Source: Micropterix aruncella (lineage: Eukaryota > Arthropoda > Insecta > Lepidoptera > Micropterigidae). Taken from it: a stretch of DNA of 64,000 bases. Every line of letters begins with the position of its first letter. Position 1 is the stretch's first letter. A model generated the notes under the pieces. It ran no database searches. It was not told the DNA's origin and saw nothing but the letters and a program-made list of their open reading frames with translations. The position numbers and the translations under genes are program-made. Below are positions 1 through 10,038 of this stretch, in pieces. The DNA is taken from contig OX155967.1 of NCBI GenBank assembly GCA_944548615.1, positions 5,654,481 to 5,718,480 on the forward strand. Direction: 5' to 3'.

Positions 1-417
1 CTGCGTGATTGCATCCCGGCGCAACTGGACGGTTTGCGCACCGTTCGGTGAAGCCACTCTGTTGTGCATTCTGACTAATCGATGAAGGGGTCTGGAGACT
101 ATGGAAATACACTGTTCCCTAAGCAGCGGGGGTGGATGTTGACCTGTTGTCATGCCTCTCTTGAAATGACCTTGGTCCACTCGATCCCGTGTGGCACTAC
201 GGGCGAAGAACGCCCAGGTCCGCGATCAATTCTAACTGAATTACCGCTGTAATACAACAGGTAGAGGTCGCGTAAGCGACTTCGGTGTCGTAACCAGTCG
301 GTAGGACGGAAGTATCCTGAAGGTTAATTCCAGACGGAGATATCCTGCCAAAACTGGTAGTCAGGGGCGAGCTAATGCTTCCAAAACTGGTAGTCATTTT
401 AAGAGTGGAAGACGACA
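1..417 (-). repeat. Family G copy, diverged, inverted orientation, cut by window start
   Basis: GC-rich dispersed repeat, named family G here. Forward orientation is defined by the copy at 42309-42975. This piece reads in reverse and carries degenerate versions of the family blocks (the GCGGGGGTGG block, the TTGAAA-GACC block, the GTCGCGTAAGCGAC block). It meets a forward-oriented copy near 395-418, so the two form an inverted pair. No convincing reading frame is conserved among copies, so I treat it as non-coding. Class unknown. Confidence 0.6.
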
Positions 418-915
418 GATCAAAATCCACCTCCCGCTGCTTAGGAAGTATGTCGTTTCCGGGCTCCCTTATTGCAGTTGTCTGCCGGAGTGCACAATCG
501 ATTGGCAAAATAGTCGGCTTACAATTGACTGATGCTGTAAGGTGTGCACACCGCTTAGCAGCGCCCGAGGGCCGATCCCCCAGAGGAAACTGATCCACCA
601 GCATTATACCCTGGGACACAGAGTCCATTCCGGGGTAGGCACTTTTTCGAGGAGATCACTGGATAGGAGCTGCACCTTGAGCTGACCCTATAAACGAAAA
701 ATGGATCTTAGTGACCCAACTGCCGATGTTCTGATGTTTACTTAGAGGTGTCAACTACAACTGTAGAACTCGTTACCTCAAAAAGCTTCAACGATATTGA
801 TCGTTCTATCTCCCTTGAGGTGAGCGTAGAAGACTTAGAGACGTATACAAACCTACCGTCCAGCTATGCCAACATGCCCGTCAGAGGTTAACGCCTTACG
901 GCGATGCACCGGGAA
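418..915 (+). repeat. Family G copy, diverged, forward, interrupted by LINEs
   Basis: Forward continuation of family G, with the CCTCCCGCTGCTTAGGA block, the GTGCACAATCGATTGGC block and the AACGATATTGATCGTTCTATC block. It breaks off after GGCGATGCACCGGGAA near 915 and the matching family order resumes after 2011. The LINE pair at 918-2011 therefore appears to have inserted into this older copy. A copy at 26428-27130 shows the uninterrupted order of the same blocks. Confidence 0.6.
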
Positions 916-917
916 CA

Positions 918-1572
918 TTTTTATATATTAGTTTTAAATTGTTCAATTTATTTATCTATTTATTTGTTTCAAACATAATTATAAAACACATAAAAATGGT
1001 CATACCAACTAATGGTGCGAAGAAACAACGGCCCACATTCACATGACGTAGTATAATAGTAAAGTTATGCAGAAATATATTTTTTTTAAGGTATGACTTG
1101 CATAAGATCGTTCTCTGTCCTTAAACGACCTATGTCGTCAAGAAGCCATTTTTTAATATTTTTTTTGAATAAAATGGTATTTTCATTTCCTTTATTTTGT
1201 CATCAAGACGGTTGAGTATTTTAGGTGCTATATAGTTGAATTGTCTTTGGGCAAATAAAGAATTAACTCGGGGAACAGCATAATTCAGACCTGCACAGAT
1301 GCTCTTGTAGTTCGGTGTTGCTGGCTTCGTGGTCGTTTATCTGAGGTTCGATGGAAAAACATGAGTGACTGTTTCACAAACAGCTGGCGTATATCTAACA
1401 CCTTACTTTCTTTGAATAGCATGTTGGAATCATATCGCGGGGGCCTTCTATTGATTACCCTCAACAAAAGCTTTTGGGCTTTCACTAGAGGATCCAAGAC
1501 AGATTTTGCACATGCTCCCCAAGCTATTATTCCGTGTACCCATAAACCCTGACACAGGGCTATATGGGGCGT
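918..1572 (-). pseudogene. 5'-truncated LINE 3' end, family A type reverse transcriptase C-terminus
   Basis: Minus-strand remnant of a non-LTR retrotransposon. Translation from 1571 downward gives the post-catalytic RT region with HGIIAWGACAKSVLDPL and VLDIRQLFVKQSL. A shift of frame follows, then the family signature PRVNSLFAQRQFNYIAPKI and a terminal KKNIKKWLL. These correspond to GIIGWGG, VLD-RQL, PR-KTTFGQRH-FIAP and KWL in the longer copies at 12955 and 46425. A TTTA-rich tail lies at about 945-970. At least two frameshifts make it dead. Its truncated 5' end directly abuts the opposite-strand LINE that starts at 1573. Confidence 0.75.
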
Positions 1573-2011
1573 CAATGCTTTGCCGTCATCGACGAGAAGA
1601 TTTGAGATGGCAGCATATAAAATCTGCTTGAAAAATCAGTTAGTCAAACATGCCCTTTACAAACTGGACAACTTTTATGATATTGCGTCCACAATTGCTT
1701 GATTATAAATAATCATATTATGACTATACTTTCGCACTAAGTTTTAGATTTTATTGACGTTGTTTTTAATTACGCATGTTTCAGAATTTCTCTTTTTCAT
1801 CGTATTGATTATTATTTATTGTTTGATTATTGTTTATTTGGTAAATTTGACTATTTTTAAGTAACCACCTCTGATTACAATTATTTATTTATTTTCTTTT
1901 AATTAATCAAAGCGGTTTTATCATCCGGTAAATTATTATTGTAAAATTTGACATATTCCTCAGTATTGTGAAATGCTTTTATGGAATGAATAAATGATGA
2001 TGATGTTGATG
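1573..2011 (+). pseudogene. 5'-truncated LINE 3' end with GAT-rich tail
   Basis: Plus-strand fragment holding the last codons of a reverse transcriptase (NALPSSTRR, then EMAAYKICLKNQL and FYDIASTIA stop near 1702) and the 3' untranslated region. Protein and UTR closely match the longer minus-strand copy at 54631-56346, which gives the family assignment. The 3' end is a short ATGATGATG tail at 1993-2011, the same tail type as that copy. Only about 40 residues of the protein survive, so it cannot be active. Confidence 0.85.
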
Positions 2012-3712
2012 AACCAGCTGGCGGCCTAGGGCCATGACTAGCCGTTCTGGTAGGATACCTCTGTCTGGAATTAACCTTCAGGATACCTCCGATCTCCCGA
2101 CTGTTACGGGACCGAAGTCGCGTACGCGGCCTCTCCAAAGACATATTTCCCCTGCTCTGAATTCAGTATCAGGTATAGCCTAATGGTCGTTTCAAGAATA
2201 GTTGATGATAGGTCAACATCTACCCCCGCTACTTAGGAGACAGTGTACTTGCAGTCATGCCAGTCAGAGTGCACAACCGATTGGCGTCGCGGAACGGTGT
2301 GCAAACCGATGCACCAGCCATGAGGCCTGAGACGCGAGAGTCCTAACCGGGGTAAGCCTTCCACACGAAGAGGCTACTGAATAGGAGTTGTATCGTGAGT
2401 TGGACCGATCCGAGAACAAGGCAGATTTTATGTAACCATTCGCTAACATGCAGCATCAGTCGAATCCCCTAGAGGAAACTGATCCAACAAAATGATAGCC
2501 TGAGACACAGAGTCCTTCCCGGGGTAGGCACTCATTCGAGGAGGCCACTGGATATGTTGCACCGTGAGTTGAGCTGATCGTAAAAACGAAATATGGATCT
2601 TATTGACCCAACTCGTCTCCAATTAGCTGCCGATGTTCTTATGTTCACTGATTTATCTAACCAGAGCCAACAAAACACTCTCAATTCGTCCGATAATGAT
2701 CTTGGCAGATGACTATATCATATACAATAACGGCCGCATTATCCGCGGCTAAAAGTGCTAATGCTGGTGTCCCAGATATCCGAAGACCTTACACCTACAT
2801 AATATTTTGGTAACAGCGCAGAGAATTATGTAAGTTCTCTCTCGCGGAGGCTTGAAATTGGTCAATGTTCATTCATAGATCAATATTATACCCGTTTGCT
2901 GGGTCGTACCTCACCGTACCGCGTCTATGTTAGCTGAGGCCGGATTCGAGTGAGCTGGCGCCGGATTTCTTCATCTCAAGATCTGAAAGTACTGTGACAC
3001 TAACTAGAGTTGTCGACTACAACGGGCGAGCCCGTAACCCCAGGAAGTTTTAACGATTAGTCGTTCTATCTACCTGGAGTGAGCGCAGACGACTTAGGAT
3101 AAAAACAGTCCACCATCTATCTCCGCCACAACCCCGTGTAAGAGGCCAACGCCTTAACCGCGAGACCGTCCAGGAGCGCCAGAAGGTTGATTCACAGGGG
3201 AAACTAACCATAAGGCCAGAGTCCTACCCAGGCTCGCACTTCATGCGTGGAGGCCGTCGGATAGGTGTTGACCCGTGAGTGTGACCAACCCTGAACAGAA
3301 TGGGTCTTCGTGGCCGACTCAGCAAGGGCCCATTAACTCCCAATACTGTGAAACTAGAGAGTTGTCAACTACTAACGAATCCGCCACCCCAGGAAATTAT
3401 AACTATATTAGGTCATTCTTTCTCCCATTGAGTCTAACTACGCCAACGAGTTCATGAGAGTCCAACTCGGAACTGGGAAGCAGGAAATACAGCCAGGAAC
3501 TGGGAAGTGAACCGACTTCACGTTCTTACTACCAGATTTGGCCGGAGTTTTCCGTCCTTCAGTCTCGTTATACGAGTAGATTCCAAGTTGCTTGCGTAGC
3601 CTCTACCTGATGTTAGCGGTAATTCAGTTTGAATTTATCGTGGGCCGTGACGCCCTTTGCTGACGGACAACTGATCTTTATAAGGTGGCTGACACCAGGT
3701 CAACAACCACCA
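2012..3712 (+). repeat. Family G array, diverged, forward
   Basis: Continuation of the old family G copy after the LINE pair. Family blocks are visible at 2040-2440, 2455-2600 and 3357-3712, for example CCGGGGTAAGCCTTCCACACG and the GTAGCCTCTACCTGATGTTAGCGG region near 3600. Stretch 2600-2990 is not clearly family G and I do not recognise it. A younger, shorter family G copy sits inside at 3003-3343 (separate entry), and a LINE tail interrupts the array at 3713. Confidence 0.55.
3003..3343 (+). mobile_element. Family G short copy with 13-bp TSD
   Basis: A better preserved family G copy, 341 bp against about 665 bp for full copies. It runs from CTAGAGTTGTCGAC to CCCATTAACTCC. About 300 internal bases are missing: the text passes from AACGCCTTAACCGCGAG straight to ACCGTCCAGGAGCGCC near 3163. 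It is flanked by TACTGTGACACTA (2990-3002) and TACTGTGAAACTA (3344-3356), a 13-bp direct repeat with one mismatch that I read as the target-site duplication. Confidence 0.75.
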
Positions 3713-4705
3713 ATACAATACAATACAATCAACTACTCCAGTAGATAGGCATTCCTACACTTGGATGCGTCATAAAATTAAATGCTTAAAATTTAATTAT
3801 CAAAAACACAACTATAATGGTATTTGTCATTATTACCTACTTACAAATAATCAAAATATACTTATGTCATTAAAAGTAAAAGAGAATAATATATTAAATT
3901 AGAAATTCAAATTCTATGTAGAATAATTAACGTAAAATTATTTTATTGTCAATTCAGCAATATAATTTAAACATAAATAGATGTATACTAAATTATATGA
4001 GAAATAGAATGTCAGCTATCATAATACCGTTATGTTAAAATTTAGCAAATTTTGCTAATTATCAACATGGAAAATAAACTCGGAATTTTCAAACTCCCTT
4101 ATACCATAAATTGGGTTTCTTACCAAATTATTTATAATTAGATACCTTTTTTAATTGGTCCTCTCCAAGGATTTTCATTTGCTCTGGAATCTTATTGTAG
4201 GACAAATTTTGGTGAATAAAACTGTATCGCACTTCGCTAAGTCGCTGTCGGTTCATGTGGAGATTGGATTTATTCCTCGTATCGTGATGATGAAAATAAC
4301 TATTCACCGGAACTTCTCTTAGGTGTCTACGAGCGTACATAATATTTTGGTAGATGCAAGAGGAAAATAGAGTCATTATTCCTGATTCTTTGTACAAATA
4401 GTGGCTTACAAACACTTCTTGGTAAGACTCTATATAAACTGCGTACCGCTCTTTTCTGGAGGAGAAAAATTCTTTTAGAATTTGATGCCATTCCCCAAAA
4501 CAGTTGGCCATACGTTATTAGGGGGTGGAAATATGCAAAATAAACGGATTTAGCTGCTTCAAAACCGCATAAACTTCTTATCTTTCTAATGGCGAATATG
4601 GCACTGCACATTTTTTACTGAGGTCATTTAAGTGATCGGACCATTGTAATTTTTGATCAATTTCTAATCCGAGAAATTTCCTGGAGGAGACATTTTCTAG
4701 TCGCT
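3713..4705 (-). pseudogene. 5'-truncated LINE with (TTGTA)n tail, RT C-terminal region
   Basis: Minus-strand LINE remnant. The coding part, broken by frameshifts, reads KFLGLEIDQKLQWSDHL (4625-4690), then AIRKIRSLCGFEAAKSVYF and YGQLFWGMASNSKRIFLLQK, then HDTRNKSNLHMNRQRL and FIHQNLSYNKIPEQM. This is the normal order of a jockey/CR1-type RT C-terminal half. The 3' end is a short (ATACA)n run at 3713-3731, (TGTAT)n on the coding strand. Related copies with the same tail lie at 30185, 33232, 48590 and 59022. The catalytic RT core (FADD) is absent. Confidence 0.8.
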
Positions 4706-4957
4706 TTAAATATATTTATTTTTTATAACATATATACACAAATCTCACAATTCGACTGCGATCGGCAGCTCTACAGCTGTAGTTTCAATGTTTTTTTTTT
4801 TTCTTCCCCTACCATAATAAACTTTACGCGGCTTTCGTTCTTTAGAAATACCTAAAAACACAAATTGTTCGTAAAGATCCTATATTTTTTCGTTTTTTCT
4901 TTCTCCAAAAAGCGTCTCGAACGTTGATTCAAGAGAAATCCTAAGTGTGAGGAAGTA

Positions 4958-5080
4958 TCTTTTTAACCGACTTCAAAAAAGGAGGAGGTTATCAATTCGG
5001 TTGTACCTTTTTTAAAAATGTTTATTACCTCAGAACACTTCCATTTATGAACCGATTTGGAAAATTATTTATTTATTTGA
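4958..5080 (+). repeat. Lepidopteran dispersed repeat (ACCGACTTC type)
   Basis: Contains ACCGACTTCAAAAAAGGAGG, directly followed by AGGTTATCAATTCGG and then an AACCGATTTGGAAAATT block. I recognise this word from many moth and butterfly genomes as part of a high-copy dispersed repeat. The class of the parent element cannot be set from this fragment. A further partial word, ACCGACTTCGG, occurs near 26068. Confidence 0.55.
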
Positions 5081-5324
5081 AAGAAAGCAGCCATGTCATA
5101 GCGGAACTTAGAACGGGCTGTCATAATTGAATGTGTATACAAAATTCAGTTTCTGTGCTTTTAAGCGTTGAGGAGTCCCCTCGTCGGGATCCAACCCTGG
5201 GCGCGGGGCTGAGGATCCCCAAATCGGCGGTCGTAATCCCTCAACATTTTTTTAGTAGCGGCTATCAGTTGCTGTTTTAGATTTCTGCGGTTCACTTAGC
5301 GATAATAGTCTTTGTACGCCCGAG

Positions 5325-5992
5325 CTAATGGGAGCTAAAGGGCCCTTGCTGATTTGGCCACGAAGACCCATTCTGTTCAGGGTTGGTCGCAGTCACGGGT
5401 CAACACCCATCCGGCGGCCTTCACTAATGAAAAGCGAGCCCGGGCAGGACTCAGGCCTTAGGGCTAGTTTCCCCTAGGAATCAACATTCTGGCGCTCCTG
5501 GACGGTCTGCGCACAGTGCGGTATTAGCCAATCGATTGTGCACTCTGACTAACAGTAGAGTCTGGAAGCAGTACTGTTTCCTATAGAGCGGGGGTGGTTG
5601 CGGATCTTACGGCGACTGCTCTTGAAACGACCATCGGCTACCCGATCCTGGGTGAACAGCCGGGCAAAGGATGCCGTGGTCTGCGATAGATTCGGTATAC
5701 ACCGTTTCACCGCTTCTTAAGGGAGAGATCCGGGCAAGCGACCTCGAACTCGTAACCAATCGAGAGACTGAAGTAATCTGGTCGCAATTGGAAGTAAGGG
5801 CGTGAGTGTATTCCGCTGGGTAACACACCTGGTTATCACGCGGTTAAGGCGTTGGCCTCTTACGGGCATGTGGCGGAGCTTGACGGTGGACTGTTTTGTC
5901 CAAGTCTTCTGCGCTCACTCCAGGGAGGTAGAACGTCTAATAGTTAAAACTTCCTGAGGTGTGGGTTCGCCCGTTGTAGTTGACAACTCTAG
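5325..5992 (-). mobile_element. Family G full-length copy with 13-bp TSD
   Basis: Complete-looking family G copy of 668 bp in reverse orientation, from CTAATGGGAGCTAAAGGGCC to the end GTTGACAACTCTAG. The flanks are TTGTACGCCCGAG (5312-5324) and TTGTATGCCCGAG (5993-6005), a 13-bp direct repeat with one mismatch. There are no terminal inverted repeats and no poly(A) at either end. Stops occur in all frames, so it is non-autonomous. A variable TSD over 10 bp without inverted termini points to retroposition by a LINE machinery, but this is inference. Confidence 0.8.
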
Positions 5993-6079
5993 TTGTATGC
6001 CCGAGTAAACGAGTTTGTTGTGCGACGCGGGTGGCAAACTTGACATCTGATGGATTCAACCAAACGTTAACCAAGGTGG

Positions 6080-6240
6080 ACATTATGGATTGTCAACTAC
6101 TACGGGTGAACCCACCATTCCAGGAAGTTACAACGACATTATGCCATTGTTTCACCCATGGAATGATCGCAGAGACTTAGGGACTAACACAGTCGACAGT
6201 CTAACTACGTCAACATCTCCAAGTCCCTTTATCTCGAGGC
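6080..6240 (+). repeat. Family G fragment, diverged
   Basis: Opening block of family G in forward orientation (GTCAACTACTACGGGTGAACC, then CCAGGAAGTTACAACGACATT, then the GAATGATCGCAGAGACTTAGG block). It is more diverged than the copy at 5325-5992. It looks like a separate older copy downstream of the target of that insertion. Confidence 0.55.
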
Positions 6241-7173
6241 ACTGGGAAGAGAAACCTGAGTATTTGCATGTGCGTACATTTCTTTGTGTGTTTGTGTATG
6301 TGTGTGTGCAAATGCTTAATGCAATTGAGCTAAAGTTGGGACAGGCATCATTTGGTCATGGCAAGATTTGAAGAGTGGTTGTGGTTGCAGTCGATCCACC
6401 AACGGGGCGCAGTAGTCATTGGACTTAAGACTTGAAATTTTGTACACAGATGACTTGTTGGACCGACATCACGTTGTGAAATCTTGGTTTAAATATCTCG
6501 TACACAAGCGACGCAAAGTCCGCCATATTTAAGAAAATACTTCATTATTTTTGGAAAAATACCATTTTAATACCACGAAATAAACTTCATATTAAATACG
6601 AATAAGAGCGCGGGGAAGTTTAGGTTACTACGGGGGGGATTTGGTGAGGGTGCTTGTCTACTTGCCGGGAAAATATATGTACATTGTATAAAAGTAGGGA
6701 ACTAATAAGCCCAGTGCAGTTAGGCTATTTTAACTTAATTTTTGTTTTTTTTGTTTGTTGGTACGAATCCCTACTCTTGGTATAATCAAATTGAATTATG
6801 TGGTATTAATACCTTATGTGGTATAATAATTTTTTTAAATATTGACTATTTATATAAATTTGTAAAATAATTACTATTTCAATTAATAATAAAGACTTAA
6901 AATCTATTTAAAATAATTGGAGCTGCTAAAATATTGCAGATAGTCAAAATATAAAAACAAAGTGTCCGTTATAAAACAGACAAATTAAAAATATTAAAAA
7001 TACAAAATTACATCAATAACAATGTCGCAATAGAAATAGTCAATATTTTTTTTAATATTATAATCCATCTTCAATAATCAATGATTGTAAAATCAATAAT
7101 CAATGATTGAAAAAAAAAGAAAAGATTGTAATCTAAATAATTCTGGAAAAATGGGAAAATCAATACTCTCAAA
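6241..7173. other. Intergenic, no recognised feature
   Basis: Starts with a GTGTGTTTGTGTATGTGTGTGTGC stretch near 6283, then AT-rich DNA with a poly-T rich patch near 6740-6760 and AT-rich text to 7140. I see no coding potential, no terminal repeats and no match to other parts of the window. Confidence 0.4.
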
Positions 7174-7177
7174 GTCG

Positions 7178-7800
7178 TGTGAGGGACCACCCCTCACAAG
7201 ACTCCAGGTTGTTCGGTGTGAGGTGGTGGTATCAACTTATGAGTCATCTCCGTATTGAAAGGCGGTTTTGAATGAAGTAGAAGGAATTTATTAATCAAAG
7301 GTTTGATATATCCAGTACGCTTGGCGAATAGTGTGAAGGACTCTCGACCGATTGACGTGAATTTAATGTGAGGAGGAACGTATTTTCCGGTGAGTAACGA
7401 GCGAGCAAATTACTTTATTGAGACGCGATGGTTGCGCGACGGAGGTTATACGGGAATAGTGGATGAAGGATTCTTTCCCAGTCACGAGGACTGGGAAAGG
7501 TAAGGAAAGGAAACCAAGGAGCCGCATTCGTTGACCTAACTCGTGAGAGAGAGAGTGCCGAATATGCCGTCGCAACCTTTGGGGAAGATGATCACTCGGA
7601 AAATGATAATTTGGTTGCTTTTTCGCCGGTTTATATAGGCCGTGAAATGATGCAATCCAAAATATTCCGAGTAAAAGTATTGTTTCATCGTGCTGATTCA
7701 TAGCTGCACGAGTCAAAATAATAGCTGAATGGTGTCTGTGGATTTCACTGGAAATCGATGCATTTGTTGATCGCATGTAATGGACTTAAGGTCCGTTACA
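7178..7800 (-). mobile_element. Solo LTR of an LTR retrotransposon
   Basis: On the minus strand this 623-bp segment starts TGTAACGGACC (plus 7790-7800) and ends GGTCCCTCACA (plus 7178-7188), an imperfect 11-bp terminal inverted repeat of the TG...CA kind. A 4-bp direct repeat GTCG flanks it (7174-7177 and 7801-7804). Inside, on the minus strand, lie a TATA-like CCTATATAA (near 7631-7639) and, further on, AATAAA (near 7287), the order expected for U3-R of an LTR. No gag-pol, primer site or second LTR is next to it, so it is a solo LTR left by LTR-LTR recombination. A 4-bp TSD fits Gypsy or BEL/Pao, but no family can be named. Confidence 0.75.
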
Positions 7801-7804
7801 GTCG

Positions 7805-7920
7805 TTAACAGACTCCTAGAGGATTTACGTACGGTGCGGCGTCAGCCAATCGGCTGTGCATTCCGACTGATAACCGGGGGGGGGGGGGAGTCTGGAAACG
7901 GCGTGGCACCGCACACAATC
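7805..7920 (-). repeat. Family G fragment with poly-G run
   Basis: Reverse-orientation piece of family G (GTACGGTGCGGCGTCAGCCAATCGG, then GTGCATTCCGACTGATAACC). It is followed by a run of about 13 G residues at the place where other copies have GTCGGGGGAGTCTGG. The homopolymer appears to be an expansion of that native G run. Confidence 0.6.
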
Positions 7921-8598
7921 CGGTAATATGCGCCGGAGCGGCACCGCTCAGTTGTTAAGTGTTGTTGAAGGAGGGTACATGCTTGCCTGTTTTAATTGTT
8001 TTCACGTATTTTTGTTAATATTTAATCGAAGTGTTTAAAATGAGTACCAACGAAGAAGATATTGGCATTGACTACCTCATTTCACTAGTTCTACGTATAC
8101 AATTAACTACAGCTTTATTCGCCCACTGCGGCGTGGTAGTAACGTTGCGGCGCCGCATGTCCATACGGGAAACTGTACGCCCATACGGCGAAATCTTTGC
8201 GGTGCGGCTTCGTACCTCAGCATGTGGACCGGCTGTTAGATTGCCCGTGGGGCGGCGCCAGCTAATTGTAATAGTGCCGTAGGATCGTAGATGTCGGTCG
8301 TGATGTGCGGCCCGTGGCCCGTGGCCCGCAGTGGGGTAACTATGCCAGTCGAGCTTGCGCGCTCATAGAAATGGAAAGCGACTCATTGCGCAACAAACGA
8401 GACGCGGCTGTTACCGCTCGAGCACTCCCCACGCCGCTCACGCCTCTTGCTTTGCTGCAGCAGCAGAGCCGCGACGCCTGCAGACTGCACTGTGGCCAAA
8501 TTTTAAAACAAGAGAAACCATTATTTTTCTCTTTATTTGAAAAAAACAACAGATATACATCAGTCTTACAAACTAGAGATAATATTATCGATTTTTAA
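7921..8598 (+). other. GC-rich stretch with an unassigned open frame
   Basis: A GC-rich island unlike its AT-rich neighbours, with repeated GCGGCG and CCCATACGG words and a GTGGCCC duplication near 8313. An open frame at 8040-8282 starts in a plausible insect context (AAAATGAG) and reads MSTNEEDIGIDYLISLV, then becomes arginine-rich. I recognise no domain. A second frame runs to 8598 without features. Either could be the first part of a transposon gene or a chance frame in a GC-rich island. Confidence 0.25.
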
Positions 8599-9484
8599 TC
8601 CTACTACTATTATAAACACGAAAGTTTGTAAGAATGTATGTATGGATGTTTATTACTCTTTCACGCAAAAAGTACTGAATGGATTTTGATGAAACTTAAC
8701 AATGAACTACTCGATAAGCTAGATAGGATTCAAAACGCGTGTATTCGCTTTGTTTATTCCCTGAAGAAGTTTGATCACATATCAAACTTTCGCAGGCAAA
8801 TAGAGTGGCTTCCCATTAGACGATGTCGGGAAATTCACATACTCGTCCTACTCTTCCGCATACTACAGTCAAACTGTCCTACTTATTTGTATAATCTTTT
8901 CTCTCCGCTTTCATCCCATGTCCTTCCATTGCGCTCTCAGGAAAATCTATTACTGGCTAACTTCCATATCTAGGTCTTTCGCAGTGCAGGCGGCCCGACT
9001 CTGGAATTCCGTGCCTTTACCGATAAGACAACATGTAAACCTGAGCGGGTTTAAAAAATCGTTAAAGAGACATTTACTCAACTCATAAATACCTCCTTCC
9101 CCTCCCGTCTCCTTTGCTTGTCCTTATATTCCACTCCTCCCTTCAATATCGAGTTGGCATACGTTACTAATTATTGTTTTATATTTTTTCCTATGATGAC
9201 TATTATGTAAGTGTATTCATTATTACTTGTGAATCAATTTGCCCACATAAACCTTTAGTTACAATAACCCTGGCGGTATGGCCGTAAGATATTGCCACTT
9301 GACAATAGGCCCACCACATTGTACTCTTATGTGTGTGCAATAAAGCTTTTCAAACAAACAAACAATAATATAGCTTACAAATCAGAATAACACATAGGCT
9401 ATAATGTATAAAGATATATAGTTTTCTATGATCATTATCACATTTGTTCATCACGACGCGGGTGAAACCGCGGGGCGCAGCTAG
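8599..9484 (+). mobile_element. Non-autonomous Helitron, split by a LINE
   Basis: Lepidopteran short Helitron. It begins TCCTACTACTATTATAAAC after an A (8598) and ends GGGGCGCAGCTAG before a T (9485), the A|T insertion rule and CTAR terminus of Helitrons. The interior carries TTTCACGCAAAAAGTACTGA and, after the insertion, ACAATAATATAGCTTACA and the 3' block CGGGTGAAACCGCGG. Copies at 20427 and 50189 share both ends. A 657-bp LINE (8704-9360) interrupts it. No Rep/helicase is encoded. Confidence 0.85.
8704..9360 (+). pseudogene. 5'-truncated LINE inside a Helitron, (CAAA)n tail
   Basis: Plus-strand RT C-terminus. It reads ELLDKLDRIQNACIRFVYSL, then FDHISNFRRQIEWLPIRRCR, then after a one-base frameshift near 8968 SRSFAVQAARLWNSVPLPIR and GFKKSLKRHLLNS stop (about 9088). 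LQRIQNACIRF...WLPI...ARLWN..P is the usual C-terminal layout of CR1-group LINEs. A 3' UTR with AATAAAG is followed by (CAAA)n. AACAAT flanks it (8698-8703 and 9361-9366), a short TSD made ambiguous by the tail. Its UTR matches the 3' end at 36770-36890. Catalytic RT motifs are missing. Confidence 0.8.
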
Positions 9485-9797
9485 TATTATTATACATGTA
9501 AAAACGTTTTCTATTTATTATTATTAATGTAATACATTGTAATACACTTATTAATTTATTTCTATTTATGTATTACATTGTAATACACTTCTAGACACCT
9601 TAAATATTTTTTATTTTGATTTCAGTTGAGTTGTGATTCCGTTATTTTTTCAGTGGCGAGTGTCTTGAATTGTGAGTTACTTAGGAGCATACCATCAAAG
9701 CAATTTACAATTTTCACATTGAGCGCATTATACGGGGCACCGGCGAGAATAGTGCGTTATTGGTTGAAAAATGCGGCGGACGGAACACATCACAACG

Positions 9798-10038
9798 ACC
9801 AATCTGGAGACTGGAGTAATCTGGTCGAAATTGGAAGTAAGGGCGTGAGTATAAGCCCGCTAGGTAACACTCCTGGCTATCGCACGGTTAAGGCGTTGGC
9901 CTCTTACGGGCATGTGGCGGAGCTTGATGGTGAACTGTTTTTGTCCAAGTCTTCTTCGCTTACTTAAGGGATACAGAAAGACTAATCGTTAAAACTTGCT
10001 GAGGTGACGGGCTCGCCCGCTGTAGTTGACAGCGCTAG
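9798..10038 (-). repeat. Family G truncated copy
   Basis: Holds only the first 240 bases or so of the forward consensus, in reverse: CTGGAGTAATCTGGTCGAAATT, the AAGGCGTTGGCCTCTTACGGG block and the closing GGGCTCGCCCGCTGTAGTTGACAGC block. It stops on the left near ACCAATCTGGAGAC. A direct repeat at the ends is not evident. The region 9486-9797 before it is AT-rich, with a doubled ATGTAATACATTGTAATACAC word, and otherwise featureless. Confidence 0.65.

Noticed and set aside
7363..7776. 137-codon minus-strand frame
   Set aside because: It lies wholly inside the solo LTR and covers its promoter region; no protein similarity is seen.
8040..8282. Frame starting MSTNEEDIGIDY
   Set aside because: The start context is plausible but there is no recognisable domain, and the C-terminal half is an arginine-rich product of GC-rich DNA. 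Kept only as an unassigned stretch.
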